A stretch of 64,000 nucleotides of DNA, taken from NCBI RefSeq assembly GCF_000163055.2, contig NC_022111.1, positions 744,001 through 808,000 on the forward strand. Reading direction: 5' to 3'. The DNA is from Prevotella sp. oral taxon 299 str. F0039 (lineage in GTDB: Bacteria; Bacteroidota; Bacteroidia; Bacteroidales; Bacteroidaceae). The notes beneath the pieces were generated by a model. The model saw only the letters and a list, made by a program, of their open reading frames with translations, was not told where the DNA came from and made no database searches. Made by a program: the position numbers and the translations under genes. Positions 47,786 through 57,900 of this stretch are shown piece after piece (position 1 is the stretch's first letter; every line of letters begins with the position of its first letter).

Positions 47786-48820
47786 TTATTCTTTATTTTT
47801 CAACTCTTCAACTTCTTTTTTTAAAGTATTGAGTTGTGAATAAATCTCGGGCAAACGTTGGAATATCGCTTGTGATTTGAAGTATGCTCTTTGTGGCATA
47901 GGAGGTGTTCCGATAAGTTTTTGATTGTCTTCAAGACTACCAGGAACGCCTGATTGAGCTCCTAAAAAGACTTTATTGCCAATCTTTATATGTCCTGCAA
48001 CTCCAACTTGACCGCCAAACATACACCATTCTCCAACGGAAGTACTACCAGCGATACCTACTTGAGCAGACATTACGGTGTTCTTTCCTATGTCTGTGTT
48101 ATGTGCAATTTGTACTAAGTTATCGAGTTTTACTCCTTTGCGAATATAAGTACTTCCCATAGTAGAACGATCTACACATGAATTTGCACCGATCTCAACG
48201 TCGTCTTCAATTGTAACTATTCCTATTTGAGGTATTTTATCATATCCATTTTCAGAAGGTGCGAAACCAAATCCGTCTGCACCTATAACGCTTCCAGAAT
48301 GTATTATAATATTGTTTCCTAATTTACATTCGTGGTATATTGTTACATTTGGATAAATAATACAGTTGTTTCCAATAGAAGTATTATCCAGAATAACTGT
48401 ATGGGGATATACTTGTGTGTTATCTCCAATGGTTACTCCTTCGCCAATAAAAACAAAAGGACCGATATATACATCTTTTCCAATCGTTGCAGAAGATGCT
48501 ATTGAGGCCGTAGGGTCAATACCTTTCTTTTGAGGTTTTGATGCACTATATATCTGAAGTAGTTTCGCAACTGCCTCATAAGCATTCTTTACTCTAATCA
48601 AAGTGGTTGATATTGGCTTGTCTAAAACTACAGATTCATCTAAAAGAACAATGCTTGATTGAGTAGTATATATATAATGTATATATTTGGGATTTGATAT
48701 AAACGAGATAGCACCTTGCTTTCCTTCCTCTATTTTAGCAAAGGAATTAATTGTTGCATTCTCATTTCCTTCAATTCTTCCATTGATAACTTGAGCAATT
48801 TGCTTTGCTGTAAATTCCAT
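47786..48820 (-). CDS. lpxD: UDP-3-O-(3-hydroxyacyl)glucosamine N-acyltransferase
   Basis: LpxD adds the second acyl chain in lipid A synthesis. It has 344 residues: an N-terminal uridine-binding domain (about 1-100), a long hexapeptide beta-helix ([20 protein letters not shown] onwards), the catalytic-type histidine in [11 protein letters not shown], and a C-terminal helix. A TATATTTG box on the minus strand (48857 to 48850) may give an extra promoter inside the large operon. Confidence 0.96.
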   Translation of the reverse strand: MEFTAKQIAQVINGRIEGNENATINSFAKIEEGKQGAISFISNPKYIHYIYTTQSSIVLLDESVVLDKPISTTLIRVKNAYEAVAKLLQIYSASKPQKKGIDPTASIASSATIGKDVYIGPFVFIGEGVTIGDNTQVYPHTVILDNTSIGNNCIIYPNVTIYHECKLGNNIIIHSGSVIGADGFGFAPSENGYDKIPQIGIVTIEDDVEIGANSCVDRSTMGSTYIRKGVKLDNLVQIAHNTDIGKNTVMSAQVGIAGSTSVGEWCMFGGQVGVAGHIKIGNKVFLGAQSGVPGSLEDNQKLIGTPPMPQRAYFKSQAIFQRLPEIYSQLNTLKKEVEELKNKE

Positions 48821-48868
48821 TTCCTTATTTTTGCGTATATTTAGATTTGCAAATATAGCAAAAAAAAC

Positions 48869-50092
48869 TTAGATCCGTTGATGGCATAAGTAATATTTGC
48901 AAATTTTTTTAGATAGGAGTTCTACATTAAATAATTCAGAAGCTTGTGTAATATCTTTATAACTTCCGTCCTTATATAAAATATCTATTTGGTCATCATT
49001 CATGCTATACATATCTTTTTGAATAGTGCTATAATTGATGAAATAATGACTTTCTTCCTTACTTAATTGATATTTCTCTCTGATTCTTTTTTCGATATCT
49101 TCTAGTTGCATACTATCAATAGGCTCATCATAAACTTTCACCTTGAAGGTTTCTCTATTTATGAGGTCTTTAGATAAGATGGATAAGACTTTATCATTAT
49201 GTCCCTGCCATACTTTTATAGCACTCCAAATGTCAGAATCATCTAGTTGTTTGTACCAGAAGATAGTTTCTTCTTTTTTATTATTAATCCAATCTTTATC
49301 GATGTTGTTACTAATAAAATATTGTAAAGCAGGAGACGCAAAGAGATTCTCACCATTTAATTGGAGTGTTTTTGCTCGGTTAAAGATATTGATCAATATC
49401 TTTTCGCAAGCAACAGCTGTCTTATGTAAGTAGACTTGCCAATACATCAAACGGCGTGAGGTTAAATAATTTTCTATAGAATAGATTCCTTTTGCCTGGA
49501 CCATCAATCTATCTTCACGAACATCCAACATCTTTATAATTCTATCAGATGCGATTTTTCCTTCAGCAACGCCTGTAAAGAAACTATCTCTGCATAGATA
49601 GTCGAGTCTATCCATGTCCAGTTGGCTACTTATTAGTTGATGAAGAAAAGCTTTAGGGTATTTATCTTCAAAAATATTTATAGCCAAAGTTAGTCTTCCT
49701 CCCAAGTCTTTATTCATCTCTTTCATAAAAAAAAGAGAGATCTCTTCATGTGAGATACCTTGTATAAGAGTGTTTTCTAGGACATGAGAGAATGGACCAT
49801 GTCCGATATCATGTAATAAAATGGCTGCTTGAATTGCTTCAGCTTCACTATCAAAGATAAAAACTCCTTTTTGAGATAATGACAATATAGCTTCGCTCAT
49901 CAAATGAAACGCACCTAAAGAATGTTGAAAGCGAGTATGCTGAGCACCAGGATAGACCATTGATGCTAAGCCTAATTGCTTTATTCTAGATAGTCGTTGT
50001 ATCGTTGGATGATTAACAATATCCATTAATAAACCACCTGGTATTTTTATAAAGCCAAATACCGGGTCATTAATAATTTTTGTTTCAGACAT
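48869..50092 (-). CDS. HD-domain phosphohydrolase
   Basis: A 407-residue HD-superfamily protein. The metal ligands fit His57 (TRFQHSLGAF), His94/Asp95 (ILLHDIGHGPFSH) and a later Asp in SQLDMDRLDYLCRDS. This arrangement resembles dGTP triphosphohydrolases and SAMHD1-like proteins, so nucleotide hydrolysis is plausible. The substrate is not known. It starts one base after the pyrF stop, and lpxD follows after 48 bases. Confidence 0.85.
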   Translation of the reverse strand: MSETKIINDPVFGFIKIPGGLLMDIVNHPTIQRLSRIKQLGLASMVYPGAQHTRFQHSLGAFHLMSEAILSLSQKGVFIFDSEAEAIQAAILLHDIGHGPFSHVLENTLIQGISHEEISLFFMKEMNKDLGGRLTLAINIFEDKYPKAFLHQLISSQLDMDRLDYLCRDSFFTGVAEGKIASDRIIKMLDVREDRLMVQAKGIYSIENYLTSRRLMYWQVYLHKTAVACEKILINIFNRAKTLQLNGENLFASPALQYFISNNIDKDWINNKKEETIFWYKQLDDSDIWSAIKVWQGHNDKVLSILSKDLINRETFKVKVYDEPIDSMQLEDIEKRIREKYQLSKEESHYFINYSTIQKDMYSMNDDQIDILYKDGSYKDITQASELFNVELLSKKICKYYLCHQRI

Positions 50093-50093
50093 C

Positions 50094-50918
50094 TTATAAT
50101 ACTTTCTTTAGCTCTTCCGCCATTTCTTCTTGCAACTCTTTAGCTTTTTGTCCTGCAACAATTGCAAAGTCTTCGTTTGCTGATGCGAAGATAATTCCAC
50201 GAGAACTATTTACAAGTAATCCACATTCTTTAGTAATACCATATTTGCAAACCTCTTGCAAACTGCCACCTTGAGCACCAACTCCAGGAACAAGTAGAAA
50301 GTTATCTGGCGCAAGATCTCTTATCTTTGAGAACATAGAACCTTGAGTTGCTCCTACGACAAACATCAGGTTTTCTTTGTTGCCCCATTCTTGAGTTTTG
50401 CTTAAGATATGTTGGAACACTTGTTTTCCGTTTTTATCTTCTATAAATTGGAAATCGTGTGATCCCTTATTGCTAGTTAATGCAAGAACAATAGTCCATT
50501 TGTTTTTATAATCTAAGAAAGGTTGAACGCTGTCTTCACCCATATATGGTGCAACTGTTATAGCGTCAACATCATATTCTTCGAAGAAAGTTTTAGCATA
50601 CATCTTTGCTGTATTGCCAATATCTCCACGCTTTGCGTCTGCGATAATAAATACTTCAGGGTAGTTCTCCTTTATATATTTAACAATTTTATCAAACGAG
50701 ACAAGACCTTTTATACCTAAACATTCAAAGAAAGCGATGTTAGGTTTGTAAGCAACAGAGTAGGGGGCTGTTGTATCAACAATTTGTTTTAGGAATTCAA
50801 AGATAGGATCTTCTACGTTAAGAAGATGCTTAGGAATCTTTTTTATATCTGGATCTAATCCAACACAAAGGAAACTTTTCTTTGTAAAAATCTGATTGAT
50901 AAGTTCTTTTCTATTCAT
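50094..50918 (-). CDS. pyrF: Orotidine 5'-phosphate decarboxylase (type 2)
   Basis: It decarboxylates OMP to UMP, the last step of pyrimidine synthesis. The start is set at 50918 ([11 protein letters not shown]), matching the family's N-terminus; an ATG further upstream adds 17 atypical residues. The 274-residue protein carries the type 2 signature [14 protein letters not shown] (catalytic Lys96, Asp94, Asp99) and GLDPD near residue 20. It lies 67 bases after prfA. Confidence 0.95.
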   Translation of the reverse strand: MNRKELINQIFTKKSFLCVGLDPDIKKIPKHLLNVEDPIFEFLKQIVDTTAPYSVAYKPNIAFFECLGIKGLVSFDKIVKYIKENYPEVFIIADAKRGDIGNTAKMYAKTFFEEYDVDAITVAPYMGEDSVQPFLDYKNKWTIVLALTSNKGSHDFQFIEDKNGKQVFQHILSKTQEWGNKENLMFVVGATQGSMFSKIRDLAPDNFLLVPGVGAQGGSLQEVCKYGITKECGLLVNSSRGIIFASANEDFAIVAGQKAKELQEEMAEELKKVL

Positions 50919-50985
50919 GATTCTTTTATTATAATATGATATATGAAAAATGGTGGAGTGGCAATACACTCACACCATCAATTCA

Positions 50986-52095
50986 TTATAATTCTGCTTC
51001 TTTCAATTTTTCAGTATTTTCAGCAACAATTAAAGCGTCAATCATTGCTTGAATATCTCCGCCAACAAACCCTTGAAGATCGTGAGTTGTATATCCAATG
51101 CGATGGTCGGTAACTCTTCCTTGAGGATAGTTGTATGTTCTAATCTTAGCAGATCTGTCACCTGTCGAAACTAGCGACTTTCTTCTGCTAGCAATATCGT
51201 CAACATACTTTTGATGTTCTCTATCATATATAAATGTACGAAGACGTGATAATGCTCGTTCTTTATTCTTTGGTTGATCTCTGGTTTCTGTACATTCGAT
51301 AAGAATTTCTTCAACTTCTCCTGTATTGGGGTTTTTCCAAGGATAACGAAGACGAACACCTGACTCCACTTTGTTCACATTCTGTCCACCAGCACCAGAA
51401 CTACGGAAAGTATCCCACTTGATATCTCCTTCGTTAATATTTACTTCAAACTTGTCTGCTTCAGGTAGAACAGCAACCGTTGCAGCAGAAGTATGCATTC
51501 TTCCTTGTGTTTCTGTGGCAGGAACTCGTTGTACACGATGCACTCCCGATTCGTATTTTAAGATACCATATACGTTTGTTCCTGTTACAGAGAAGGCGAT
51601 TTCTTTGAAGCCACCCATTGTTCCTTCCGACTCATTGGTGATCGAAATACTCCAACCCATAGAGTCACAATATTTCTTATACATTTGAAATAGGTCGCCA
51701 GCAAATAGCGCAGCCTCGTCACCTCCTGTACCTGCTCTAATCTCAACCTCTACATTTTTAGCGTCTTCTGGGTCTTTTGGCACAAGAGCTATTTTAATTT
51801 CTTCTTCTAATTTAGGAAGCAGTGGCTCGTTTGCTTGTAATTCTTCACGAGCAATCTCACGCATATCCTGATCTGTTTCATTTGCCAAAATATCTTTAGC
51901 CTCTTTAATAACATTAAGACATGTAACATATTTCTTTCTTGCTTCCATGATATCTCCTAAGTCTTTATATTCCTTTGTTAGGCGAACATATCTATTTTGG
52001 TCGGCAATTACTGCAGGGTCTGTTATAAGAGTTGAAACTTCTTCAAATCTACTTTCTAATCCTTCTAATTTACTAAGTAAGCTATTTTCTGCCAT
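50986..52095 (-). CDS. prfA: Peptide chain release factor 1
   Basis: RF1 reads UAA and UAG and triggers peptidyl-tRNA hydrolysis. It has 369 residues. The catalytic GGQ is at 236-238 (SSGAGGQNVN), and the stop-codon-reading PxT motif is P-A-T at about 192-194 (VPATETQGR), which separates RF1 from RF2. It starts two bases after the purM stop. Confidence 0.97.
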   Translation of the reverse strand: MAENSLLSKLEGLESRFEEVSTLITDPAVIADQNRYVRLTKEYKDLGDIMEARKKYVTCLNVIKEAKDILANETDQDMREIAREELQANEPLLPKLEEEIKIALVPKDPEDAKNVEVEIRAGTGGDEAALFAGDLFQMYKKYCDSMGWSISITNESEGTMGGFKEIAFSVTGTNVYGILKYESGVHRVQRVPATETQGRMHTSAATVAVLPEADKFEVNINEGDIKWDTFRSSGAGGQNVNKVESGVRLRYPWKNPNTGEVEEILIECTETRDQPKNKERALSRLRTFIYDREHQKYVDDIASRRKSLVSTGDRSAKIRTYNYPQGRVTDHRIGYTTHDLQGFVGGDIQAMIDALIVAENTEKLKEAEL

Positions 52096-52097
52096 AA

Positions 52098-53264
52098 TTA
52101 ATAATTAAAAACACCGAACTCTGATTTAATTGTGAGCGAAGGTTTGTTATCCTCTTCAACATGTCCAATAATTTGTGCATCGATGTTAAATGATTTACTT
52201 ATTTGTATAATTTCTTCTGCATCTTCAGGGCTTACATATATTTCCATTCTATGTCCCATGTTGAAGACTTGGTACATTTCTTTCCAATCTGTGTTACTTT
52301 CCTCTTTTATTATTTTAAATAGTGGGGGGACAGCAAACATATTATCTTTTATGATTTTGCAATTATCGTTGATAAAATGAAGAACTTTGGTTTGTGCTCC
52401 ACCTGTGCAGTGAATCATTCCATGTATCTTATTTCTTTTAGCATCTAAAATCTTTCTAATAACTGGAGCATAAGTGCGAGTTGGCGACAATACCAATTGT
52501 CCTGCGTCTATTCCTAAACCTTCTATTTGCTCAGTTAGAGTCTTAGTGCCGCTATAAACCAATTCTTGTGGAATTGAATTGTCGAAGCTTTCAGGATATT
52601 TAGTTGCTAAATATTTAGAGAATACGTCGTGGCGAGCACTTGTTAAGCCATTACTTCCCATACCACCATTATAAGATTTCTCATAAGTAGCTTGACCAAA
52701 AGATGATAATCCAATGATAACATCACCTGGTTGTATCCTTTTATTATCGATAACATCAGATTTTTTCATTCTGCAAGTAACTGTTGAGTCTACAATTATG
52801 GTTCTTACAAGATCACCTACGTCTGCAGTTTCTCCTCCTGTAGGATAGATTCCTACACCCATTTCACGCATATCTGCAAGAAGTTCATCAGTTCCATTGA
52901 TGATAGCAGAGATTACTTCCCCAGGGATAAGCATCTTGTTGCGTCCGATAGTACTTGATACTAGTATATTGTCAACAGCACCAACGCATAAAAGATCGTC
53001 TGTATTCATAACGATTGCATCTTGTGCAATACCTTTCCATACATTGATGTCACCTGTTTCTCTCCAATACATATAAGCTAAAGAACTTTTTGTTCCAGCA
53101 CCATCGGCATGCATAATATTACAATATTCTTCGTCCCCTCCAAGAATATCGGGGATTATTTTGCAAAAAGCTTTTGGAAAAATGCCTTTATCTATGTTCT
53201 TTATAGCGTTGTGTACATCTTCTTTTGCTGCAGACACACCACGTAAGTTATAGCGATTATCCAT
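52098..53264 (-). CDS. purM: Phosphoribosylformylglycinamidine cyclo-ligase, divergent PurM
   Basis: PurM closes FGAM to AIR using ATP. The 388-residue protein has the AIRS fold with HADGAGTKSSLAY, DAIVMNTDDLLCVGA, YPTGGETADVGD and HCTGGAQTKV. It differs from the usual PurM, which has GVDIDAGN at the N-terminus and HITGGG near the C-terminus, and it is about 40 residues longer. This form appears typical of Bacteroidetes. It lies between aroE and prfA. Confidence 0.85.
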   Translation of the reverse strand: MDNRYNLRGVSAAKEDVHNAIKNIDKGIFPKAFCKIIPDILGGDEEYCNIMHADGAGTKSSLAYMYWRETGDINVWKGIAQDAIVMNTDDLLCVGAVDNILVSSTIGRNKMLIPGEVISAIINGTDELLADMREMGVGIYPTGGETADVGDLVRTIIVDSTVTCRMKKSDVIDNKRIQPGDVIIGLSSFGQATYEKSYNGGMGSNGLTSARHDVFSKYLATKYPESFDNSIPQELVYSGTKTLTEQIEGLGIDAGQLVLSPTRTYAPVIRKILDAKRNKIHGMIHCTGGAQTKVLHFINDNCKIIKDNMFAVPPLFKIIKEESNTDWKEMYQVFNMGHRMEIYVSPEDAEEIIQISKSFNIDAQIIGHVEEDNKPSLTIKSEFGVFNY

Positions 53265-53311
53265 GTCTTATTTGTTATTTATCTTATATGTTTATATAAT
53301 ATTGATTTTTC

Positions 53312-54061
53312 TTATTTTCCGTGCCAATATTCCCAGCTAACAAATGCTTGGAGTAGAAGCATTTCCAATCCATTTTTTACGGTAGCACCATGCATTGCTC
53401 CCTTTTTCATAAATGTTGTTTCGTTTGGATTATATATTAAGTCGTATAATAAATGAGAGCTATCCATTGCCTCATAAGGGAGTTCTGGATAAGAATCGGA
53501 ATTGGGATACATTCCAAGTGGAGTGCAATTCACTATTACCTTATACTCTTTAATAGTGGCTTCAGTAACTTCATTGTAGGTAATAGCATTAACCTGAGGT
53601 GTTCGACTAACAAAAAGGACTTCTAGTCCTAATGATTCTAAACCAAATGCAATAGCTTTTGCTGAACCACCTGTTCCCAAAATAAGAGCCTTTTTGTGTA
53701 CTCGCTCTAATAAAGGTTCAATACTTTGGGTAAAGCCTACAACGTCGCTATTAAATCCTTTTAGTATGGTTTTGTTTTCTTGGTGTATTATTTTAACTAC
53801 ATTCACAGCTCCTATTGCAGTTGCTTCGGGAGTTACTTCATCAAGATAGGGGATGATTTGTTCTTTGTAAGGAATGGTAACATTCAATCCTTTCAAGTCT
53901 GGATTGGATGCAATGATTTCGAAAATATCTTGGATATTTGATATCTCATAGTTGATATACACCGCATCAATATTTTCATTCTTAAACTTTTCATTGAAAT
54001 AATTCAACGAAAACGAGTGTCCAAGCTTTAATCCTATTAGTCCATACTGTTCCATACCCAT
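53312..54061 (-). CDS. aroE: Shikimate dehydrogenase
   Basis: It reduces 3-dehydroshikimate to shikimate with NADPH in aromatic amino acid synthesis. It has 249 residues, at the short end of the family. Substrate-binding LKLGHSFSLNYFN, catalytic Lys in NVTIPYKEQ, EATAIGAVN, and the NADP loop LGTGGSAKAIAFGL are visible. It starts four bases after the menG stop. Confidence 0.94.
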   Translation of the reverse strand: MGMEQYGLIGLKLGHSFSLNYFNEKFKNENIDAVYINYEISNIQDIFEIIASNPDLKGLNVTIPYKEQIIPYLDEVTPEATAIGAVNVVKIIHQENKTILKGFNSDVVGFTQSIEPLLERVHKKALILGTGGSAKAIAFGLESLGLEVLFVSRTPQVNAITYNEVTEATIKEYKVIVNCTPLGMYPNSDSYPELPYEAMDSSHLLYDLIYNPNETTFMKKGAMHGATVKNGLEMLLLQAFVSWEYWHGK

Positions 54062-54065
54062 TGTA

Positions 54066-54800
54066 TTATTTAGTTGCTAAAAACATAGTACAAACACCAA
54101 AGGTTAAGCGTTCAAACTTAACTTCGGTAAAACCAATGTTTTGTAATATCTCTTGCATCTTTTCTCCTTGAGGGAAAGCTTCAATAGATGCAGTTAGATA
54201 TTCGTATGCACTTCGGTCTTTTGATATTAATCTTCCACATAAAGGGAGTATAGTGTGAGAGTATATCTTAAATACCTGCTTGATAGGGAAAGATATTGGA
54301 GAGGTTAATTCGATGACACAAAGGTGACCACCAGGTTTTAATACTCTGTGCATTTCTTTTAATCCCTGTTCTAAGTTCGAGAAGTTTCTTATTCCAAAGG
54401 CTGCTGTTACAGCATCAAAAGAATAATCAGCAAAACTCAGGTTCATACAATCTTCTCTTGCAAAAGATATTATTTTATTTAGTTTTGCTTGTAAAACTTT
54501 TCGTTTACCTATTTCCATCATTCCCTCAGAGATATCCACTCCAATGAGAGTTGTAGGCTGAAGAGTTTGTGCTGCCTGTATTGCAAAGTCGCCAGTTCCT
54601 GTTGCAATGTCGAGAATTGATGCAGGATTATATTTAGAGAGTTCTTTGATAGCTCTCTTTCTCCATAATCTATCAATATCTAAAGACAAGCTATGGTTAA
54701 GGCTATCATAAGTAGGAGCAATGTTATCAAACATTTGCTCCACTTGTTTGCCTTTATCTTCGTCACCTTTATAAGGTTTAATGTTTTCTTGTTTGTACAT
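54066..54800 (-). CDS. menG: Demethylmenaquinone methyltransferase
   Basis: It methylates demethylmenaquinone with SAM, the last step of menaquinone synthesis; the bd oxidase in this window would use the product. I set the start at 54800 ([11 protein letters not shown]), as related proteins begin there; an ATG at 54824 would overlap purC. The 244-residue protein has the UbiE/COQ5 signatures [17 protein letters not shown] and [13 protein letters not shown], and ITSAFGIRNF-like [10 protein letters not shown]. Confidence 0.94.
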   Translation of the reverse strand: MYKQENIKPYKGDEDKGKQVEQMFDNIAPTYDSLNHSLSLDIDRLWRKRAIKELSKYNPASILDIATGTGDFAIQAAQTLQPTTLIGVDISEGMMEIGKRKVLQAKLNKIISFAREDCMNLSFADYSFDAVTAAFGIRNFSNLEQGLKEMHRVLKPGGHLCVIELTSPISFPIKQVFKIYSHTILPLCGRLISKDRSAYEYLTASIEAFPQGEKMQEILQNIGFTEVKFERLTFGVCTMFLATK

Positions 54801-54807
54801 TAAATAC

Positions 54808-55758
54808 TTATTTTCTAGTTGCAAGATAGTTGTTAATGTTATCTTGAATACGTTTGTTTATATCCTCTGATTCTGTGGGTTTTACAAACTTATTGCCTGT
54901 AATATGTTCGTATAGTTCAATATATCTCTCACTAACACTGTTGGTATATTCATCTGTCATTTCTGGAATAACTTGTCCAGGTTCATTCATAAAGTTATGA
55001 TTAATGAGCCATTGACGTACAAACTCTTTTGATAATTGGCGTTGAGGCTCACCTTTTGCTAGCTTTTCTTCATAGCCTTCTGCGTAGAAATAACGACTAC
55101 TATCAGGTGTATGAATCTCATCGATGAGGTAAACTTTACCATCTCTCTTGCCAAATTCGTATTTAGTGTCAACAAGAATAAGACCATGTTTTGATGCTAT
55201 TTCTTGACCACGAGCAAAAATCCTGCGTGTATAGTCTTCCATAATAGCATAATCTTCAGCAGAAACAATGCCTTGTGCAATAATCTCTTCTTTTGAGATA
55301 TTTAAATCGTGACCTTCATCTGCTTTTGTTGTTGGAGTAATGATAGGCTCTGGGAAACGCTCATTTTCTTTCATTCCGTCAGGTAGTTGAATACCGCATA
55401 TCTCACGAACTCCATTCTTATAATCTCTCCAAGCACTACCTGTTAAAATAGAACGGATAATCATTTCAACTTTAAAACCTTCGCATTTTAAACCAACTGT
55501 AACCATTGGATCTGGTGTTGCTAATTTCCAGTTTGGACAAATATCGGTAGTTGAATCTAAGAACTGTGCCGCAATTTGATTTAATACTTGTCCTTTAAAT
55601 GGTATACCTTTGGGTAATACCACATCAAAGGCAGAAATTCGATCTGTAGCAACCATCACAATTAAGTCGTCGTTGATATTATAAACATCTCTTACTTTAC
55701 CATGATAAACACTCTTTTGACCATCAAAGTTGAAATTGGTGCTTGTTAATGCTTTCAT
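54808..55758 (-). CDS. purC: Phosphoribosylaminoimidazole-succinocarboxamide synthase
   Basis: It joins aspartate to CAIR in purine synthesis. It has 316 residues, the longer form common in Bacteroidetes and yeast. Visible are [29 protein letters not shown], the SAICAR signature [13 protein letters not shown], and LVDTKYEFG with [13 protein letters not shown]. The next purine gene, purM, is two genes further along the operon. Confidence 0.96.
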   Translation of the reverse strand: MKALTSTNFNFDGQKSVYHGKVRDVYNINDDLIVMVATDRISAFDVVLPKGIPFKGQVLNQIAAQFLDSTTDICPNWKLATPDPMVTVGLKCEGFKVEMIIRSILTGSAWRDYKNGVREICGIQLPDGMKENERFPEPIITPTTKADEGHDLNISKEEIIAQGIVSAEDYAIMEDYTRRIFARGQEIASKHGLILVDTKYEFGKRDGKVYLIDEIHTPDSSRYFYAEGYEEKLAKGEPQRQLSKEFVRQWLINHNFMNEPGQVIPEMTDEYTNSVSERYIELYEHITGNKFVKPTESEDINKRIQDNINNYLATRK

Positions 55759-55779
55759 AATTAATTCTTTATTTTGAAG

Positions 55780-56769
55780 TTAATTTATTGGGGTTTCTTT
55801 CTTTTTGTCTTTAGAGTCTGCTTCAGTTTTGTTCAATTTCTCGAATATTTCGTATGCTTTCACAATTTTGGTTACAAGTTTATTTCTGACAATGTCTTTT
55901 TTGTCAAAATGTATAAACGAAATATCTTCGGTTGCAGATAAAATCTTTAAAGCTTCTTTTAACCCACTTTTATGTCCATGGGGCAAATCTATTTGAGTTA
56001 TATCTCCAGTTATAATCATTTTCGTATTCCACCCCATACGAGTTAAAAACATTCTCATTTGGGCTGGAGTAGTATTTTGTGCCTCATCTAACACCACGAT
56101 AGCATCGTTTAAAGTACGTCCTCTCATAAATGCCAAGGGTGCTATTTGAATGACGTTCTTTTCAATCATATCTTGCAGTTTGGCAGAAGAGATCATATCT
56201 TCCAATGAATCATAAAGTGGTTGAAGATATGGGTCTATTTTATCTTTCATATCTCCTGGTAAGAAACCTAGTTTCTCTCCAGCTTCTACTGCTGGTCTAC
56301 TAAGTATTATTTTGCGAACCATTTTCTCTTTTAAAGCTTTTACAGCAAGAGCAATACTTAAGTAGGTCTTTCCTGAACCTGCTGGTCCAATAGCGAAAAT
56401 CATATCATTTTTATTGAAAGAATCAATTAATTGTTGTTGATTTTTTGATTTTGCCTTTATGGGGCTTCCAGATATGTTATAAGCTAAAACTCCTTTAACC
56501 TCATCCTTACGGGTGGTTCTTCCTTTTATAATATCAAGAATGTCTTCTTCTGTAATATTGTTATATCTTGATATATGATTGCACATTTTATTTATTTGTG
56601 CTTCTAGTTTCTCCGTTTCGTCTTCTTCTCCTATTATCTTAACAATATTGTCTCTGGCAACAATACGTAATTTGGGATAAAGAGACTTAATTATTTGAAG
56701 GTTACCATTATTGGCACCATATAACATCAAAGGATCGATGTCGCTTAATATAATATGTTTCTCTATCAA
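55780..56769 (-). CDS. PhoH family ATPase
   Basis: A cytoplasmic P-loop protein of 329 residues. Walker A is GPAGSGKT (128-135), with Walker B IVVLDEAQN and a conserved LIITGDITQIDLP. The N-terminal part has a KH-like region (about 30-70). PhoH proteins are probably RNA helicase-like ATPases, but their exact role is unsettled. It heads the fourteen-gene minus-strand run. Confidence 0.92.
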   Translation of the reverse strand: MIEKHIILSDIDPLMLYGANNGNLQIIKSLYPKLRIVARDNIVKIIGEEDETEKLEAQINKMCNHISRYNNITEEDILDIIKGRTTRKDEVKGVLAYNISGSPIKAKSKNQQQLIDSFNKNDMIFAIGPAGSGKTYLSIALAVKALKEKMVRKIILSRPAVEAGEKLGFLPGDMKDKIDPYLQPLYDSLEDMISSAKLQDMIEKNVIQIAPLAFMRGRTLNDAIVVLDEAQNTTPAQMRMFLTRMGWNTKMIITGDITQIDLPHGHKSGLKEALKILSATEDISFIHFDKKDIVRNKLVTKIVKAYEIFEKLNKTEADSKDKKKETPIN

Positions 56770-56808
56770 TGTTTAGTTATGATTTAGCTATTTATTAATA
56801 ATGTCATG

Positions 56809-56816
56809 CAAACTTA
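56809..56816 (-). promoter_or_regulatory. Putative -7 box of the phoH-led operon
   Basis: TAAGTTTG on the minus strand (56816 to 56809) lies about 40 bases upstream of the phoH start. No TTTG is found at the expected distance. Confidence 0.4.
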
Positions 56817-56911
56817 CATAAAAAGTTTGATATATTGAATGCTTCGTATAAAAACTTTAATAAAAATACATTAGCATAGTCTTTATATTCTTTTTCTATG
56901 TAGAATTTTGC

Positions 56912-56919
56912 TAACTTTG
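56912..56919 (+). promoter_or_regulatory. Putative -7 box of the DUF5715 gene
   Basis: TAACTTTG at 56912-56919 lies 26 bases before the start. The -33 area is only T-rich (TTCTTTTT). Confidence 0.5.
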
Positions 56920-56944
56920 CAGAATACTAAATACAAAAAAGATA

Positions 56945-57751
56945 GTGATGTCAAAGAAGAGATATATACAAGGCTTTCTAATGATAGTTGTATTATTGGC
57001 TATTGTTAAATGTGTTTTCCCAGGAATAGCTTCTAATAAAGATACTCTTGCAAAAGAACTGCTTACCGAAACTGATACGGTTACTGCAAAGTCTGATTCT
57101 ATTCTTACACAAACACAGGTGAACGAAAGTAATATCTCGATCTTAACATCAAGGTTTTTTAATGATGACGGCTCTGAAGTGAAGCACAAAATATATAGTG
57201 TTCCTAGTTATAAAGATGCTTTCCCAGATCAAAATGACATACAACTTCTTTCTGCACAAAAGTATGGTGTCTCTCCTGTTACTAACAGAGAAGAGGCAGA
57301 AACACGTAAATCTGAATTGGTTTATGTAGGTAGTAATCCTTATTTTTATGTAGAAACACTTAAGCAAAGTATTCCTTATTTAGTGCCAAGAGCATCTATT
57401 TTGTTGCAAGATATTGGTAGAACATTTTTTGATAGTTTAACCGTTAAAGGAATTCCTTTACACAAAATCATTGTAACTAGCGTGATGAGAAGCAAAGATG
57501 ATGTAACAAAACTAAGAGGGCATAATAGAAATGCAACAGTAAATAGTTGTCATTTATATGGAACAACTTTTGATATTTGTTATAATAGATATCAAACTGT
57601 AGAGGCTCCAGATGGTATTCAACGTAGAAAAGTTCGTAATGATACATTGAAGTGGGTGTTGAGCGAGGTGTTAAATGATATGCGTTTAAGTAAACGCTGT
57701 CACATAAAATACGAAGTACATCAAGGTTGTTTTCATATTACGGTGAAATAA
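56945..57751 (+). CDS. DUF5715 family protein, putative membrane-anchored LAS-type metallopeptidase
   Basis: This 268-residue protein has an N-terminal membrane anchor or uncleaved signal (about 8-28: IQGFLMIVVLLAIVKCVFPG) and a periplasmic body. It resembles the Bacteroidales DUF5715 family. I note a pattern like the M15/LAS zinc peptidases: S-x-H-x-x-G-x-x-x-D (Ser201, His203, Gly206, Asp210 in SCHLYGTTFD) and a late Glu257/His264 (YEVHQGCFHI), with an Arg after a strand (SVMRSK). Peptidoglycan cleavage would fit but is inference. It is transcribed alone and ends at a strong hairpin. Confidence 0.75.
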   Translation: MMSKKRYIQGFLMIVVLLAIVKCVFPGIASNKDTLAKELLTETDTVTAKSDSILTQTQVNESNISILTSRFFNDDGSEVKHKIYSVPSYKDAFPDQNDIQLLSAQKYGVSPVTNREEAETRKSELVYVGSNPYFYVETLKQSIPYLVPRASILLQDIGRTFFDSLTVKGIPLHKIIVTSVMRSKDDVTKLRGHNRNATVNSCHLYGTTFDICYNRYQTVEAPDGIQRRKVRNDTLKWVLSEVLNDMRLSKRCHIKYEVHQGCFHITVK

Positions 57752-57822
57752 ATATAATAACGAGATATTTATTGATTTTGTTAAATAAAAGTAAAATAAA
57801 GAATAAGGATTTTATATAGAAA

Positions 57823-57864
57823 ATAAAGCCAGATTAGAATAAGTTCTAACCTGGCTTTATTTTT
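57823..57864 (+). terminator. Intrinsic terminator after the DUF5715 gene, possibly bidirectional
   Basis: ATAAAGCCAGATTAGAA pairs with TTCTAACCTGGCTTTAT around a 4-base loop with one mismatch, followed by TTTT. A-runs on the left would serve the minus strand as well. Confidence 0.85.
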
Positions 57865-57900
57865 CAAAAAACTGCAATAAAAGTGATAATAATACTTTTT

